Shown piece after piece: positions 63,951 through 64,000 of a stretch of 64,000 bases of DNA. The stretch lies in assembly GCA_949987705.1 (NCBI GenBank), contig OX465281.1, positions 26,706,942 through 26,770,941 of the forward strand, in the 5' to 3' direction. Each line of letters starts with the position of its first letter. Within the stretch, counting starts at the first letter, position 1. The stretch is from Thereva unica (taxonomy: Eukaryota > Arthropoda > Insecta > Diptera > Therevidae). A program made the translations under genes and the position numbers. Below the pieces are notes generated by a model that worked only from the letters and a program-made list of their open reading frames with translations, was not told the origin of the DNA and did no database searches.

Positions 63951-64000
63951 CCTAAAAGATAGACTAGTTGGATTTCTTAGGGCCCGAATTTAAACAAAAC

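Noticed and set aside
1..64000. CRISPR arrays, operons, riboswitches or other prokaryotic features
   Set aside because: No regularly spaced direct repeats with unique spacers and no polycistronic gene order; the window is eukaryotic.

Overview
This window is nuclear DNA from an insect, most probably a dipteran. It carries three spliced protein genes with GT-AG introns (one intron reads as GC-AG), three tRNA genes with internal promoters, insect-type LINEs, LTR elements and many small DNA transposons. The host proteins read closest to dipteran versions of eEF1-beta and i-type lysozyme. I cannot name the species.

Host genes: (1) eEF1-beta, 2679-3532 (+), three short exons, compact and intact. 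(2) A secreted i-type (destabilase) lysozyme-like gene, 13938-38915 (+), three exons; intron 1 is about 24 kb and filled with decayed transposons plus a tRNA-Glu(CUC) gene, and intron 2 (511 bp) holds a tRNA-Thr(AGU) gene. The position of the catalytic Glu is occupied by Ile, so it is probably not a muramidase. (3) The 3' part of a RING-finger gene on the minus strand, 62532 down to 54561, with a 6.5 kb last intron; its 5' exons lie beyond the right edge. A tRNA-Glu(UUC) gene sits at 7485-7556.

The rest is mainly a graveyard of mobile elements. Retroelements: Jockey/I-like fragments (1-980, 5755-6860, 62990-63950), RTE-like fragments (4650, 15480, 21800, 41560-43520, 49865), LOA/R1-like RNase H fragments (4440, 9630, 26630, 27830-29040, 32650, 33835-35090, 36740, 41160, 59310), a nearly complete CR1/Jockey-type LINE with one frameshift (46030-49120) and its decayed relatives (10620, 18640, 35655, 60310), Ty3/Gypsy pol scraps with an LTR (11290-12555, 19600, 23470, 36055), a BEL/Pao fragment (50580-51690) and a Helitron fragment (51718-51890). 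DNA elements: a MULE-like element with about 560 bp terminal inverted repeats, a perfect 9 bp target duplication and a FLYWCH zinc-finger ORF (24612-26234), mariner remains (30150-30890), and at least a dozen inverted-repeat MITEs, several nested in LINE coding sequence so that the empty site and duplication can be read. Five 5S rRNA-derived sequences share the same derived changes and probably form a SINE family.

No operon, CRISPR array or other prokaryotic feature is present. No multi-gene system is visible; the most interesting material is the set of datable nested insertions, the FLYWCH/MULE element, and the tRNA genes inside lysozyme introns.
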